Shown: piece after piece, positions 33,601 to 43,978 of the stretch | Numbering within the stretch: the stretch's first letter is position 1 | Layout: each line of letters opens with the position of its first letter | Assembly: GCA_034406715.1 (NCBI GenBank) | Contig: CP137868.1 | Coordinates: 1,116,001 to 1,180,000 of the forward strand | Reading direction: 5' to 3' | Source of the DNA: Rhodotorula mucilaginosa | Lineage: Eukaryota; Basidiomycota; Microbotryomycetes; Sporidiobolales; Sporidiobolaceae | DNA: 64,000 nt | Program-made: the position numbers and the translations under genes | The notes under the pieces: model-generated | The model's database searches: none | What the model saw: only the letters and a program-made list of their open reading frames with translations | Told to the model about the DNA's origin: nothing

Positions 33601-36600
33601 CAAGACGGTGCAGATTCTCGAAGGTGGCGCAGGCATGCTCGGACCGCTCCCGGCCATTCCGGGCCAGTCCGTTCTCGGCATGGCCAGTGCGCGGCGGAAG
33701 ATGGAGAGCGTCATGTCTTCGCAAAGACTGGAGGCCGAGGAACGCTTGTCAGCTGGTCTGAGGCGAGATGTGAGTCTGGGCGCTCCGCCATGTTCTGAAG
33801 CAGATGGACGGTCGCGCTGACGCCTACAAGGTCCTCCAGGACTCTCGCTCACCATCTCCAACGGTACAGCGTACACCGTTACGGCGTCCTGGACAGCCCG
33901 TCTCGGCGTTCTCGCCCGATACCGACTACGACGTTACTCCGGTCGGCGAGCGGGTCTCGACGCCTGGATCAGCCATCTCGACTGCTTCACCGACGGTCAC
34001 CGCACGGCATCGGGCGACTGGCTCGCATCTTTCGCATCAACGGAGACCGACTTTGGCCGAGCAGATCCGCGATGTCGCGATCAAAATGGGCAACAGCCCG
34101 GCGCGCGACTCGACCGACGTCGACAGCCTGCACAGCGCGTCACAGCACAGCCAGACCACGCGTGCGAGTCAATCGACAGCTCCGACGAGTGCGGCTGCGT
34201 CAGAAGTCGGCGTGCACGTCCCGTCAACAGTGCCGGAAGATCAGGAGGGAGCGGACCTTTCGCACGACCTGCCGCGAGCGCGCAAGACCGATCGACCCTC
34301 AGACGACGACTCGACCCGTCTGCGCCCCGACACTCTTTTCTCGATTGCACCGTACGCGACTGCGCCTACTTCGCCGCTCTTGTCGGACGATGGTTCCACC
34401 GCCTCTGCTTCACCGCGACAGCACCTCCGCGAACGTTCCGACGAGCCGTCTACTCCTGTCAGCGGCGCTCCGGCTGCGTTCGCCAACGGGTTTATTCCAG
34501 TCGAACTGGCGATGGACGGGGAAGAGCAGGAGGATCGCGACCATTCCGGTTTCGTCTCGATGCCACCTGCGCGCATCTCCTCTTCGCAGTCGCGGGACAC
34601 CTTACGCTCCGTTCAGCCTGAAGCACGCCGCGATGGCGCAGCTGAGTCGTTGGAAGAGCCGGCCATCTCGGCGTCGGCGTCAGAGGTGAGCGGCCCTCCA
34701 CCACCGCCGCCACCACCACCACCACCACCACCACCGCCGCCGCCGCCACCGCCACCGCCACCACCGCCTCCGCCTCCCCCGACAATGCAAGGAGACGCTC
34801 ATCCGCCGCCACCGCCTCCTCCGCCTCTGCCGCCCGTAGCCGGAAGCATTGGTCGATTTGGGGCTGTTCGGAGCGGGTCTACGATGGCGCTGAACGAGGT
34901 CCTTGCCGCTCGTGCTGGCCTGCGCAAGAATACGTCGGACCGGTCTCCGACTTCTCCCTTGCCGCCCTTGCCGGAGTCGACTGCTCCGCCCCCTCCTCCT
35001 CCGCCGCCGCCCCCTCCTCCAATTCCTGGCGCTCCCCCGCCGCCGCCGCCTCCCGCTCCAAAGGCGCCCGGAGCACCTCCGCCTCCGCCGGGGCCCGGCG
35101 CCAATCGCCTACCTGTTCGCACTCCCCTCGACCTTGCGCAGCGCAAGCTCAAGACGTTTCAGTGGGACAAGGTCTCGCCTCACGGGCTCGCCGCCACGAT
35201 TTGGGCTCGTCCGAACGGCACCCCGAAGGGCGACGCTGCCGCGATCGCCGAGCGACTGCGGCAGCAAGGGATCTTCGATGCCATGGAAGAGGACTTTAGG
35301 GCGAAGCAGACTGTCAAGCTGGCCGCGAAGCGAGACAAGACGACCTTGATGAGCTGCCTCGAGTCCCGCCACGCGCAGAACATCGGTCAGTCGTCCTCTC
35401 CTGCCCGTGGTTCCCGCGTGCTCCTGGCTTACCTCTCGCCTGTACCCAGAAATCACCATCTTGAAGCCTGCCGGCAGCGCGACCGACGATCCGTGGACAA
35501 AGGTGCAGAACGCCGCTGGTCGGATTCTGCGCTACGACGAAGGCATCGGCGAAGCCTACTTGACCGAGCTGATGGCGCTGTTGCCGAGCCCCGAACAAGA
35601 GTCGAAGCTCAGCATGCACAAGGCGACCCCGCCCGAGGAGCTCGATTTCCTCGCGCCCGCCGACCGCTTCTTGATCGAGCTGCTCAAGATTGATCACCTC
35701 CGCGCTCGGCTCAAGGCGATGATCTATCGCGAGCGCTTCGTCGAGAACATCGCGAGGCTTGAAGACGACGCGCACAAGGTCTACCGGGCCTCGAAGGCGC
35801 TATTGGATGCGCCGCATTTCTCCGAGCTGCTCAAGGTGCGTTTGAGCGACAGGTCGGCAGAGGGATCTTTCCAGCTGACCCTGGATTTCTCTTTGCAGCT
35901 CATCCTGATGCTCGGCAACTTCTTGAACGCCTCGAATCACAAGGGCAATGCCCAGGGTTTCAAGGTCACGTCCATCAACAAGCTCGTCGATACCAAGTCT
36001 TCCAAGTCGAGCAGCCGGACTCTCCTCCACTTTACGGCGCAGACCATCACGCAGACCATGCCGGAGACGGAGGCTTTCTTGGACGAGCTCGTTCAGCCCG
36101 CCGAGGCCTTCAAGGGTGCGTCACTTCATTGCCGCGACGGCATCCGTGCAAAGACTGACCTCGGCGCGATTTCTGCAGTCGATCTCTCGCACGTCCGCTC
36201 TGCTCTGATCGACTTTACGACTCATCAAGAAGGCCTCAACAACCTCTTGAGCACTCACTTCGAGGATTTGGCGCAGCTGTCGCCGGACGATGGCTTCCCG
36301 AAGAAGATGTTCCGCTTCCGCCGCGAGGCGGAAGAGCGCATCGCGGCTCTCAAAGACTTGCTCCGTCTCGCCGACTCGACGTACAACCAAGCGCTGGTCT
36401 TCTACGGCGAAGACGCCAAGAGCATCGCAAGCACCGACGAGTTCTTCAGCGTCTTCAAGACGTTTGTCACTTCGTACCGCAGCGCCAAAGAGGACAATCG
36501 CCGCGCTGAAGACGCGAGGCGCAAGGCTGAAGAGGCGGCAGTGAGTGTTCACGAGTGCCCATTGTTCAAGCGCCTTACTGATCTTCTCGATCGACGCTCG

Positions 36601-37612
36601 CAGGCTCGCAAAGCCGAAGCTGCCGCCGCCGCCGCCGCCGCGTTGCAGACGGGCGACTCGCTCGTCGAAGACATGATGAAGTCGCTCCGCGACCAGTCTC
36701 TGAACACGCCTCGCGCAGTCCGTCGAGACCGCCGCAAGAACCAGGTCGGTTCGTCGTCGTCGTCGAGCAATCCGAGCGCCGCCCTCGGAGGCGGTGGTGG
36801 AGGAAGGGGCGACCGCGATGGTGCCGCTGCGAGTCCGACACCGCAAGTAGTGCCTGGAGACCGACAAGGGCTCGACAACTTGCTGGCAAGCGGGCAGGAA
36901 CTCATGGCACGGTTAACGGGCGAAGGCGTGCGTTGACTTTTTCCTTTTCTCGCGTGGGCGATTGGGATGCTGACCGGTTTGCCTCTTTTCGTTTTGCGCA
37001 TAGTTTGCGGCGTCAGCGTCCGTGTCTCCGACGGCAGCGCCGACATTGGCTTCTCGCCGCACTCGCACACGCGAGAACCGTCGGTCTGGCCCCGTCGGTG
37101 CGAAAAGTCCCGAGCGGACCGCCCCCGCGCTCGCTTCTTCTTCTTCGCCGCCCGAACAAGCGTCGTCGCAGCTTGCGAGACTCTCGTCGGTCGAGGAGCA
37201 TCCGAGCTCTGAGTCGTTGCGTGGAGCGGAAGCCCTGGAGGAGGATGCGCAAAAAGGAGCCGATGCCGTCGTTTCCCGATCGCCTCCTTCTCCCTCGACG
37301 CCCCGCCGCACAGACACTCCGCCCACCACCAAGGACGACAGTCGACCACCTCGACTTGTGCACACGCTCGAGGTCGAACTCCCAGACTTGTCGACCTCGT
37401 TCTCGCGCAGCGAGCTCGACCTCGTCCAGCTCGTCGTGGACAACTCACTGTCCCCCGAGGGCGCGGACACGCCGACTTCACGTTCATCTGTCGAAGAGGA
37501 GGCGACGGCATCTGTTCCTTCTGACGAAGGCAGCGATGACGAACGCTCGTCCGGTATTCGGGCAGTCCGCGAGGGGAACGATCAAAGAAGCGGCAGCTCC
37601 ATTGGCGCCTAG
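30691..37612 (+). CDS. Formin (Bni1/SepA type: GBD-FH3, FH1, FH2), first exon not located
   Basis: Formins nucleate and elongate unbranched actin cables and rings under Rho/Cdc42 control. Exons: 30691-32126, 32184-32709, 32780-33769, 33831-35385, 35450-35835, 35899-36115, 36179-36540, 36604-36927, 37004-37612, about 2,134 residues. The first 340 residues are Ser-rich and disordered. The GTPase-binding/FH3 armadillo part spans about 345-810 (SPEWYIARFMDGTI, QTFIALKGQAVLGSALHNIN, ELLTFFVARD). A coiled coil covers about 811-915. FH1 (about 1270-1405) has some 30 consecutive prolines, then shorter runs broken by Gly/Ala. FH2 starts KLKTFQWDKVSPHGLAATIW and has LMLGNFLNASNHKGNAQGFK. A Ser-rich tail follows, with ELDLVQLVVDNSL as a possible DAD-like segment. 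The RhoGEF at the left edge is a possible upstream regulator. Confidence 0.95.
34689..34783 (+). repeat. CCN microsatellite encoding the FH1 polyproline run
   Basis: An almost pure run of CCA/CCG/CCT codons inside the formin FH1 domain, encoding about 30 prolines in a row. Mixed third bases suggest that the peptide rather than the DNA repeat is kept. Length variation between strains is likely for such a tract. Confidence 0.85.
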
Positions 37613-38200
37613 TCGATCCTGTCGTTCCTTCACCCTCCTCTTCTGTGTACTTCTCTACTCCCGACACACTGTTGTCTCTGCAGTTCCACCCATCAGTTAG
37701 CTGTCAACTCGGTTCCGCCGAGATTTCCCTTCGCATTTCCGTCCAACATCCTTCTTCAATTTCGATCGTGGCCTCCTCGCGGTCGCATGCCAATTCAGGT
37801 CCCAAGGTCCCCTACTGCAGCTGTCTTCTCGTTGGGCAGCACTTTGACCGAGTCTCCTGCCTGGGCAGAGCTCTAACTGCCGCTCGAAGCGGTTTGGGTA
37901 ATCGGAGCGATGCTGCAGAGCGAGAGAAGGAGGAGAAGGGAGATCGAACCAGGCCAGGGATAGGGGGAGGGGAAGGATTAGAAGGGCGGCCCAAGGAAGG
38001 GGGGAAACGACTACGAGGAGGAGAAAGAGAAGGGAAGACTACAAGACAGCTTGCGAAAACAGAGGGAGGGGGAAGAGGGAAAGCCAAAGAGGTGGTAACG
38101 CGTCAAGTGAGGCGAGGCACTTTAGCGCGTTGCGAGTGAGTGTCGAGGTGGGAGGTCGACACCAGTAGAAGAGGAGGAGGGCGGTTGCGAGTGTGATTTT
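37613..38200. other. Convergent 3' region between formin and SAR1
   Basis: 588 bp without a gene. From about 37915 to 38090 the plus strand is almost only A and G (so C/U-rich in the SAR1 transcript), a long homopurine block that could form triplex-like DNA or act in 3'-end processing. Its role is unknown. Confidence 0.5.
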
Positions 38201-38979
38201 TTACATGTACTGAGCGATCCAGCGGAAGCCTGTTCCCCAAGAGGCATCGTCAGTCTTGTGTCAAGAAGATCTCGAGCAAGGGCAGAGACGCACCTTCTCC
38301 GTATCCCTGGCGCATGACGACCGAGCACATAAAGACCTCGATCGGGCGGATGTCGGTCAAGGGAACCTTGCCCTGTCGCGCGGGGGCAGGTGAGCAAACC
38401 TGCGCGAGCGAGTGCGAGGATAAAGAGGAAGGAACAGGGTACCTTTCCGGTGGTGGCGTTGAGGCCGAGGGCGTAGCGGAGTTCCTCTTCCGAGACTGCG
38501 CCGGGGGCGTCAATCTTGTTGCCGAGGATGAGGAACGGGACCTTGCTCAGTTGTTCGATGGCGAGGAGGGCGTCGAGTTCGGCTTTCGACTCGTGGAAGC
38601 GTTCCGAGTCCTGGGCGTCGACGAGAAAGACGATGCCGTCGACCTCGGGGAAGTAGTCCTTCCAGAGCCGGCGCGCCTGCTGGTGGCCCCCGAGGTCGTA
38701 CGTCGTGAACTTGACGTTGCCGATCGCGAGTTCTTCCGAGGTCGGGTGCAGGGTCGGCTGGAGGGTCGCGAGGCGGTCGTTCTTGAGCATGTGGAGGAGG
38801 GTCGTCTTGCCGGCATTGTCGAGGCCGAGGAAGAGGATCTTTGCGTTCTTGTTGACGAGGCCAAAGCTGGCGAGGACGTCCCAGAAGTAGCTAAAGATGC
38901 CCGAGAAGAAGGACCTGCGTGTCGCTATGCTCAGTCGGTGTTTGCGACATCAGGGAGAAGAGAGACGGGCTCACGACAT
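38201..38979 (-). CDS. SAR1: Small GTPase SAR1 (COPII coat initiator)
   Basis: Sar1 recruits Sec23/24 to ER exit sites to form COPII vesicles. Exons 38975-38979 (5 coding bases, ATGTC), 38443-38914, 38294-38372 and 38201-38229 join to 194 residues (usual about 190). Visible: N-terminal amphipathic helix [21 protein letters not shown]-loop [11 protein letters not shown], switch [13 protein letters not shown], switch [26 protein letters not shown], and the C-terminal FRWIAQYM. His in DLGGHQ is the catalytic one. All introns are GT-AG. The very short first coding exon is fixed by phase: TC plus G makes Ser. Confidence 0.97.
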
Positions 38980-39888
38980 GGTCACTTGAGGGTCGCGGGG
39001 GGAGATTAGCTGCTGCGGTGCAAAGGCCAGTGTCAGTCACTCGCTTGCTACACGCCCTGCACTCGTCTGTACAGAGTCGAATGGCAGTCGGGCGGGTGTC
39101 GACGAGGCGACGTGCAATCCCGGAAACAGCGACGGCGGCGTCTGAAGGTAGACGGGGGCGCGTGGGGCAGGCTATAGGCTACCTCTGGACTCACAGTCTG
39201 GCCTGGAGAATGACCTGGGGACAGGAGCGAGATCAAGCGGTCGTCGCCGTCTTTCTCGGTCGCTTCCACGCGATCAAACTCTCGCTCTCGCTCTTCACAG
39301 CAATCCACCCTGACAGACCTATTGCGTATAGAGATCTCGCAAGTCTGCTTCTGACCTCGGCGAGCCGCCCAGCTCATCAGCTAGGCCGGCTACCGTACTC
39401 GCGCCCTTGTCTTTCCATCTGCTCATCTCGGATTCGTCGCCTGATCAGCTGGCAAGGGACATGGCTGGCAGAGTTGGCGATATGACAGCGCTTACCGAGT
39501 CGCTTGAGAGCGCACATGCATTATGCTCAGCTCCCGGCAAAGTGGCACCGATGCGCCGTCTCGACCGCTCTCAGAGCTACCCGATACAGCCACCATCTTT
39601 GACAGCCGTCGCAACGCGACAGCTGCCCTGTGAAGCGCGACAGCGTAGCTACCATCATCTCTTCCAGTCAATGTTGAGTGTCTGGACTGGACTAGACTGG
39701 CAGCCTCTCTTGGCTGCTAGCGAACAAGTTTCCGAGCTCTCAGCAGGTCCCCCTATCTGCGCGACTCTGTGCGCTGCTTCCGTTGTACAGCGGGCTCTGC
39801 CCTGTCAAGAGCGGGCGAAAACGTCACAGAGTCGGTCAATCTCCGCATAAAGCATGGCTGCTTTCGTCTCGGCGCAGCGAAGCGCCGA
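38980..39888. other. SAR1 upstream region, no gene seen
   Basis: About 0.9 kb upstream of SAR1 and before the VMA8 5' duplicate. Several short open frames occur on both strands without family motifs or splice-supported continuation. Presumed promoter sequence. Confidence 0.4.
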
Positions 39889-40432
39889 TCCAAACGTCCT
39901 GCTCTTCGCTCGGAACGGGTCTCTCTGTCTCTCTTCTCGAACGTCACTCGTCCGCTGCATCACCACTCGGAAGCTCTTTGAATCATGTCGGGCAAGGGAG
40001 GCAGGGAGAGTATCTGTGAGTACCCGCTGCGATATTGACACCCCGAGCGAAGGCTGACACCGGACTGCCTTACCTCGCGTTTGCGACCGACCCCTCCCCG
40101 ACTGTCCGCCCGACCTGCATATCGTACTCCGAACGCATGTCGCACTCCCACCTGCATTTTTTTGCACTGCACCAACCTATCACAGTCCCGACTCGCATGA
40201 ACTTGACCGTTACAAAGACGAGGCTCAAAGGAGCGCAAACTGGCCACAGTTTACTTCGAAACAAGGGGGATGCGCTCAACCAAGTACGTTTTTCGCCCGC
40301 CCTACAGTAGAGGTGGTCATGCTGATTATTTTGAGCAAACAATGACCCCCTTCCGACCCGTCGTCATCGACTTGCGTCTCAATTCCCCTCGCGTGCCCGC
40401 CATGGTCCGTCTCGAGTCCCTGCCGGCGCTCT
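39889..40432 (+). repeat. Duplicate of the VMA8 5' region (copy 1)
   Basis: This 0.54-kb segment is a direct repeat of 41887-42420, about 2.0 kb apart. The likeness covers some 95 bp of leader, exon 1, intron 1, exon 2 and most of intron 2, and stops just before the acceptor of exon 3. Long stretches are identical (for instance the block around GTGAGTACCCGCTGCGATAT and the block near TGGTCATGCTGATTATTTTG), and the introns look about as well kept as the exons, which points to a fairly recent duplication or to gene conversion. Confidence 0.9.
39985..40283 (+). pseudogene. VMA8 5' fragment: exon 1 and exon 2 copies, no downstream exons
   Basis: Exon-like 39985-40015 (31 nt, MSGKGGRESI) and 40186-40283 (98 nt) have the same lengths and phases as in VMA8. 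They are bounded by intact GTGAGT/CAG and a GTACGT donor. The second reads FPTRMNLTVTKTRLKGAQTG and then HSLLRNKGDALNQ where VMA8 has HSLLKKKADALNK. No further V-ATPase exon follows before the true gene. As a stand-alone unit it is a truncated pseudogene. Because the phase after 40283 matches exon 3 of VMA8 at 42419, it could instead be an alternative 5' end spliced over 2.1 kb. The MSGKGG start is nearer the usual Vma8 N-terminus (MSGA-GNRE) than the MSSKGG of the main copy. Confidence 0.75.
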
Positions 40433-41886
40433 GACATTCGATTCTTCGCAACAGGCTGAGGGAGGAACGGGATGTAGGCTAATCAAGCGTGTCAGTTTGC
40501 TGTGGATGTATATTCAGAGCTCTCATTCTCGGTCACAGCTCGCGCAATCGTGTTCACAAGCTCAAGTCACGAAGGCCAAGTGCACGAGAACGTTCCCCCC
40601 TCGATACTTGCTCTGACTTCGTCAAACAAGGCAGGCGGTTGTTCCAGGTTTGCTACACCTTACATGGGTAGCCCGTGAAGCCAGAGAGTGAGAGGGATGC
40701 GTTCAAGGGACAGGAGAAAAAGCGAGGCAACTCGGGGAGATAACCAGAGAACAGGTGGTGAGAGCGCGCAGCGGATCCCTGACTGTAGATTAATAAGATA
40801 GACTGTAGCCAGCCAGCTGCGCAGGTAATCCCGCTCAGAACGTCTGTGTTCGCGGCGCTTTTGGCCTGGTAAACTTGAAAGGGTTGGCTTCTCGAAAGTC
40901 GTTTGTGGAACACTGTCGGACGTCACGCCAAAGCGGTTAGCTTACAGACCTTGTGGAAAGGGGAGCTAAAGACGTTTACAACAGTGTTGGTGCCCGTACG
41001 CTTCGCCCAGCCGGCTTTTACAGCGAGGGAAGGAGTCCGTCAAAGACGAGATGGGACTTGATTAGCTGCAACAAGCTTCAGCGTTCGGAGGCAATACGAG
41101 CTAAAGGAGACGGGTCTCTGAAGCATAGGAAACAGACTGAGACCGGAAAGTTACGAATCGACCGAGTCTCACCGAGCTGATCGTGAGCGAGAAAGGTTGA
41201 AACACGACTTCCATCGGGCGGGCGCTCCGGCTCACCAACGTTCGAAGCCTGGGACAGTCAGAGGCCAGTCCGAAAAGGACGCGCAGAAGGCAGACTAAGT
41301 CGAGCTCGAGCTTGCTCGAGCGGAGCGAGGCTCGCAAACGCGTACGAAGAGAGCCCCCAGCAGGGATCTTTCGCATGATGCGTAGCTTACTCACCCTCGG
41401 ATGCCATGCTTTTTGCAAAGTGCCTTCTTTCTGTACAGGCAGGATGGCTAGTAAGTATGGGGCGGGTCAATCCGAAGCTCCTTAGTGACTATGTGGCGAC
41501 ATTAAGTGCGGACGGTCACGCCCGTCGGCAGAGCAATGCGCAGACATGACGCCGCGAGGACAAAGGAGGGCTGCGGCTTGGCGAAGCAGTTCTTGACAGC
41601 CGGTGTGCTCACGAGGGGCACAGAATACGATTCATGTCTCTGGAAGCCGTGAGCGCGGCGCAGTCGAGATCCGACCATGAGCGCATGAGCCTCCCCTGCA
41701 GCATAGATGAGAAGCTCGAGGGGAGGCTTCATGATGAGCCTTCCCCTTTTCGCGGTCGTGTACTCGTCGTCGACGTTCGCCTTCTCTTCGGCTCACGTTT
41801 ACGCACTCGCTTGCAACCTAGCTTCGACGGCGAAAGACCCTGCACCGGGAAAAAGCTACTCCAGAGTCATCCGCCCCAGTTCGATC
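40433..41886. other. Spacer between the two VMA8 5' copies
   Basis: 1.45 kb with no coding signal, terminal repeats or transposase-like frame that I can recognise. It is more AT-rich than its surroundings near 40780-40830. If the upstream copy is used as an alternative first exon, this would be part of a long intron. Confidence 0.4.
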
Positions 41887-42420
41887 CAGTACGAACGTCT
41901 CGCTCCTATCTTGGAACGGGCCTCTTGCTCTCCTTCTCGAACGTCACTCGTCCGCTGCATCACAACTCCAAAGCTCGTGAATCATGTCGAGTAAGGGGGG
42001 CAGGGAGAGTATCTGTGAGTACCCGCTGCGATATTGACACCCCGAGCGAGGGCTGACACCGGACTGCCTTACCTCGCGTTGCGACCCCTCCCCGACTGTC
42101 CGCCCGACCTGCATATCGTACTCTGAACGCATGTCACACTCCCGTCTGCATTTTTGTGCACTGCACCAACCTATCACAGTCCCGACTCGCATGAATTTGA
42201 CCGTTACGAAGACGAGGCTCAAAGGAGCGCAAACTGGCCACTCACTTTTGAAGAAAAAGGCGGATGCGCTCAATAAAGTGCGTTTTTCACCCGCCCTGCG
42301 ATAGAGGTGGTCATGCTGATTATTTTGAGCAAACAATGACCCCCTTCCGACCCGTCGTCGTCGACTTGCGTCACATTTCCTACTGCGTGCCCGCCATCGT
42401 CGTCTCGACGCCCTACAGCG
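41887..42420 (+). repeat. Duplicated VMA8 5' region (copy 2, part of the intact gene)
   Basis: Partner of the direct repeat at 39889-40432. It contains the VMA8 leader, exons 1 and 2 and introns 1 and 2. The similarity fades just before the CAG acceptor of exon 3 at 42417-42418. Confidence 0.9.
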
Positions 42421-43620
42421 CTTCCGCGTCATCCTGGCCAAGATTGACGAGGCCAAGCGCAAGATGGGTCGCGTCATGCAACTCGCCGCCTTCTCCCTCG
42501 CCGAAGTGACGTACGCCGCCGGCGGCGACATCGCCTACATGATCCAGGAATCGGTCGGCGAGGCGACCTTCCAAGTCCGAGCCAAGCAGGAGAACGTGTC
42601 GGGAACGATCTTGCCTGCGTTCGAGGCGGTCAAGTCTGGCAATGGGAGCGGTGGGTCGGGTCAACAGCAGCAGCAGTCTTCGGAAGGCGGCGGCGGGACG
42701 TCGACTCCGTCGGGATCACAGGCTTCGCGTGCGTTCCTTCATGAGCGGGTTCAGCTACAGAGTGACTGTAGAGACGCTGGTGGCTGATTCCGGTGTGCGA
42801 GGATTGCGCAGCCTTCGGCTTGACGGGTCTCGGACGAGGAGGACAGCAAATCAACCGGTGTCGCGAAACGTTTGCGAAAGCCGTCGAGACGCTCGTCGAA
42901 CTCGCCTCTCTGCAGGTGCGTCTTTTATCACGTTTTCTTTGCCATTTTGAGTACCACGATCGATGCGATTTGGCTCGTCTCCCCGAGTCGAGACTTGGCC
43001 TCACGGTCCAAGCCACTTCGGTCCGACGGGGGGAATCGCGCACTGACTGGACCCTTCTCTATTCGCTACAGACTGCCTTTGTTATTCTCGACGAGGTCAT
43101 CAGGATGACGAACCGTCGCGTCAACGCGCTCGAGCACGTCGTCATCCCGAGGCTGGAGAACACCATCTCTTACATCAACTCCGAGTGCGTCGTCGTGCCC
43201 AATCCTTCTACAGCTCTGGACATTACCCCTGACCCTCTCCCTCACCTTTCCCCTTCCTTTCGAAACTCGTGCTCACGGCCACCCGCGGCGCGCAGACTGG
43301 ACGAGATGGACCGCGAAGAGTTTTTCCGCCTCAAGAAGATCCAGTCGAAGAAGAAGCGCGACACGGCCGCGCGCGAGGTCGAAGATGCCGAGAAGCGCGA
43401 CGCGGCCGAGGCGAAGGCCGAGCAAGGACGCGAGGAGCGGAGGAACCGAGAACTGGCCGAGCCGGTCAACTTGCTCCAGGACAAGGACGAGGATAGTGAG
43501 TTCCTTGCCTCTCCTTCCTCGACCTCTTTGCCCGGGTCTACTGCTTCCCGTTGAGGCGGTCTCATACTGACAGATCTCTTGACGTGCTTGTTCCGCCTGT
43601 ATCTTGCAGTCATCTTCTGA
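41984..43620 (+). CDS. VMA8: V-type H+-ATPase subunit D (central rotor stalk)
   Basis: Subunit D is the rotor shaft of the vacuolar proton pump V1 sector. Exons 41984-42014, 42180-42277, 42419-42728, 42812-42915, 43072-43193, 43296-43495 and 43610-43620 give 291 residues. Motifs: FPTRMNLTVTKTRLKGAQTG, KMGRVMQLAAFSLAEVTYAAG, FQVRAKQENVSG, LTGLGRGGQQINRCRE, VETLVELASLQTAFVILDEV, TNRRVNALEHVVIPRLENT and YINSELDEMDREEFFRLKK, all characteristic. Unusual is a linker of about 32 Gly/Ser/Gln residues (around 42645-42728) between the QENVSG helix and LTGLGRGG, where yeast has a short segment. The last exon encodes only the final Ile-Ile-Phe. All introns are GT-AG. Confidence 0.96.
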
Positions 43621-43978
43621 GCTCGCTTCTCCCGCTTTACTCTTTGCGCTCGTACCCTTCTCCTCAGCCCTTCGTACAGCAGTATGTTCTGTCTTGTTGT
43701 GCATCAGCTTTTCTCCATGCCTTCGAGAAGGCCTTTGGCATGTGCCGGTATCGCGTATCTCGCTCTTTCGATGCTAGGGATCAAATGTTGAAGCCCCTCG
43801 GCGCAGATTGTTGTTTTTTCCCCATCAGGTGAGGAAGCATCTCTTTTCCACACACAAAGAGCATGAAAGGAACGACCAAAAAAGAAATACAAGGGAGAGG
43901 TGGAATGGACTTTGTAGGGGTAACAAGGGTGTGAGGGCGATAAGAAGCGACAAAGAGGACGAGGACACGCGTGTTTTT
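43621..43978. other. Convergent 3' region between VMA8 and SUB2
   Basis: 358 bp, no gene. Purine-rich patches around 43860-43905 on the plus strand. Presumed 3' UTRs of both genes. Confidence 0.5.

Noticed and set aside
34686-34791. A possible intron spanning the polyproline run (GTGAGC donor, GCAAG acceptor)
   Set aside because: Its length (106 nt) would break the frame into FH2, so it cannot be the main form.
41101-41418. A 105-codon minus-strand frame between the VMA8 copies
   Set aside because: No motif, no splicing partner and no repeat structure; looks like chance.
40433-41886. A mobile element as the cause of the VMA8 5' duplication
   Set aside because: I found no terminal inverted repeats, target-site duplication, poly(A) tail or transposase/reverse-transcriptase motif in the spacer; the second copy keeps its introns, so it is not a retrocopy.
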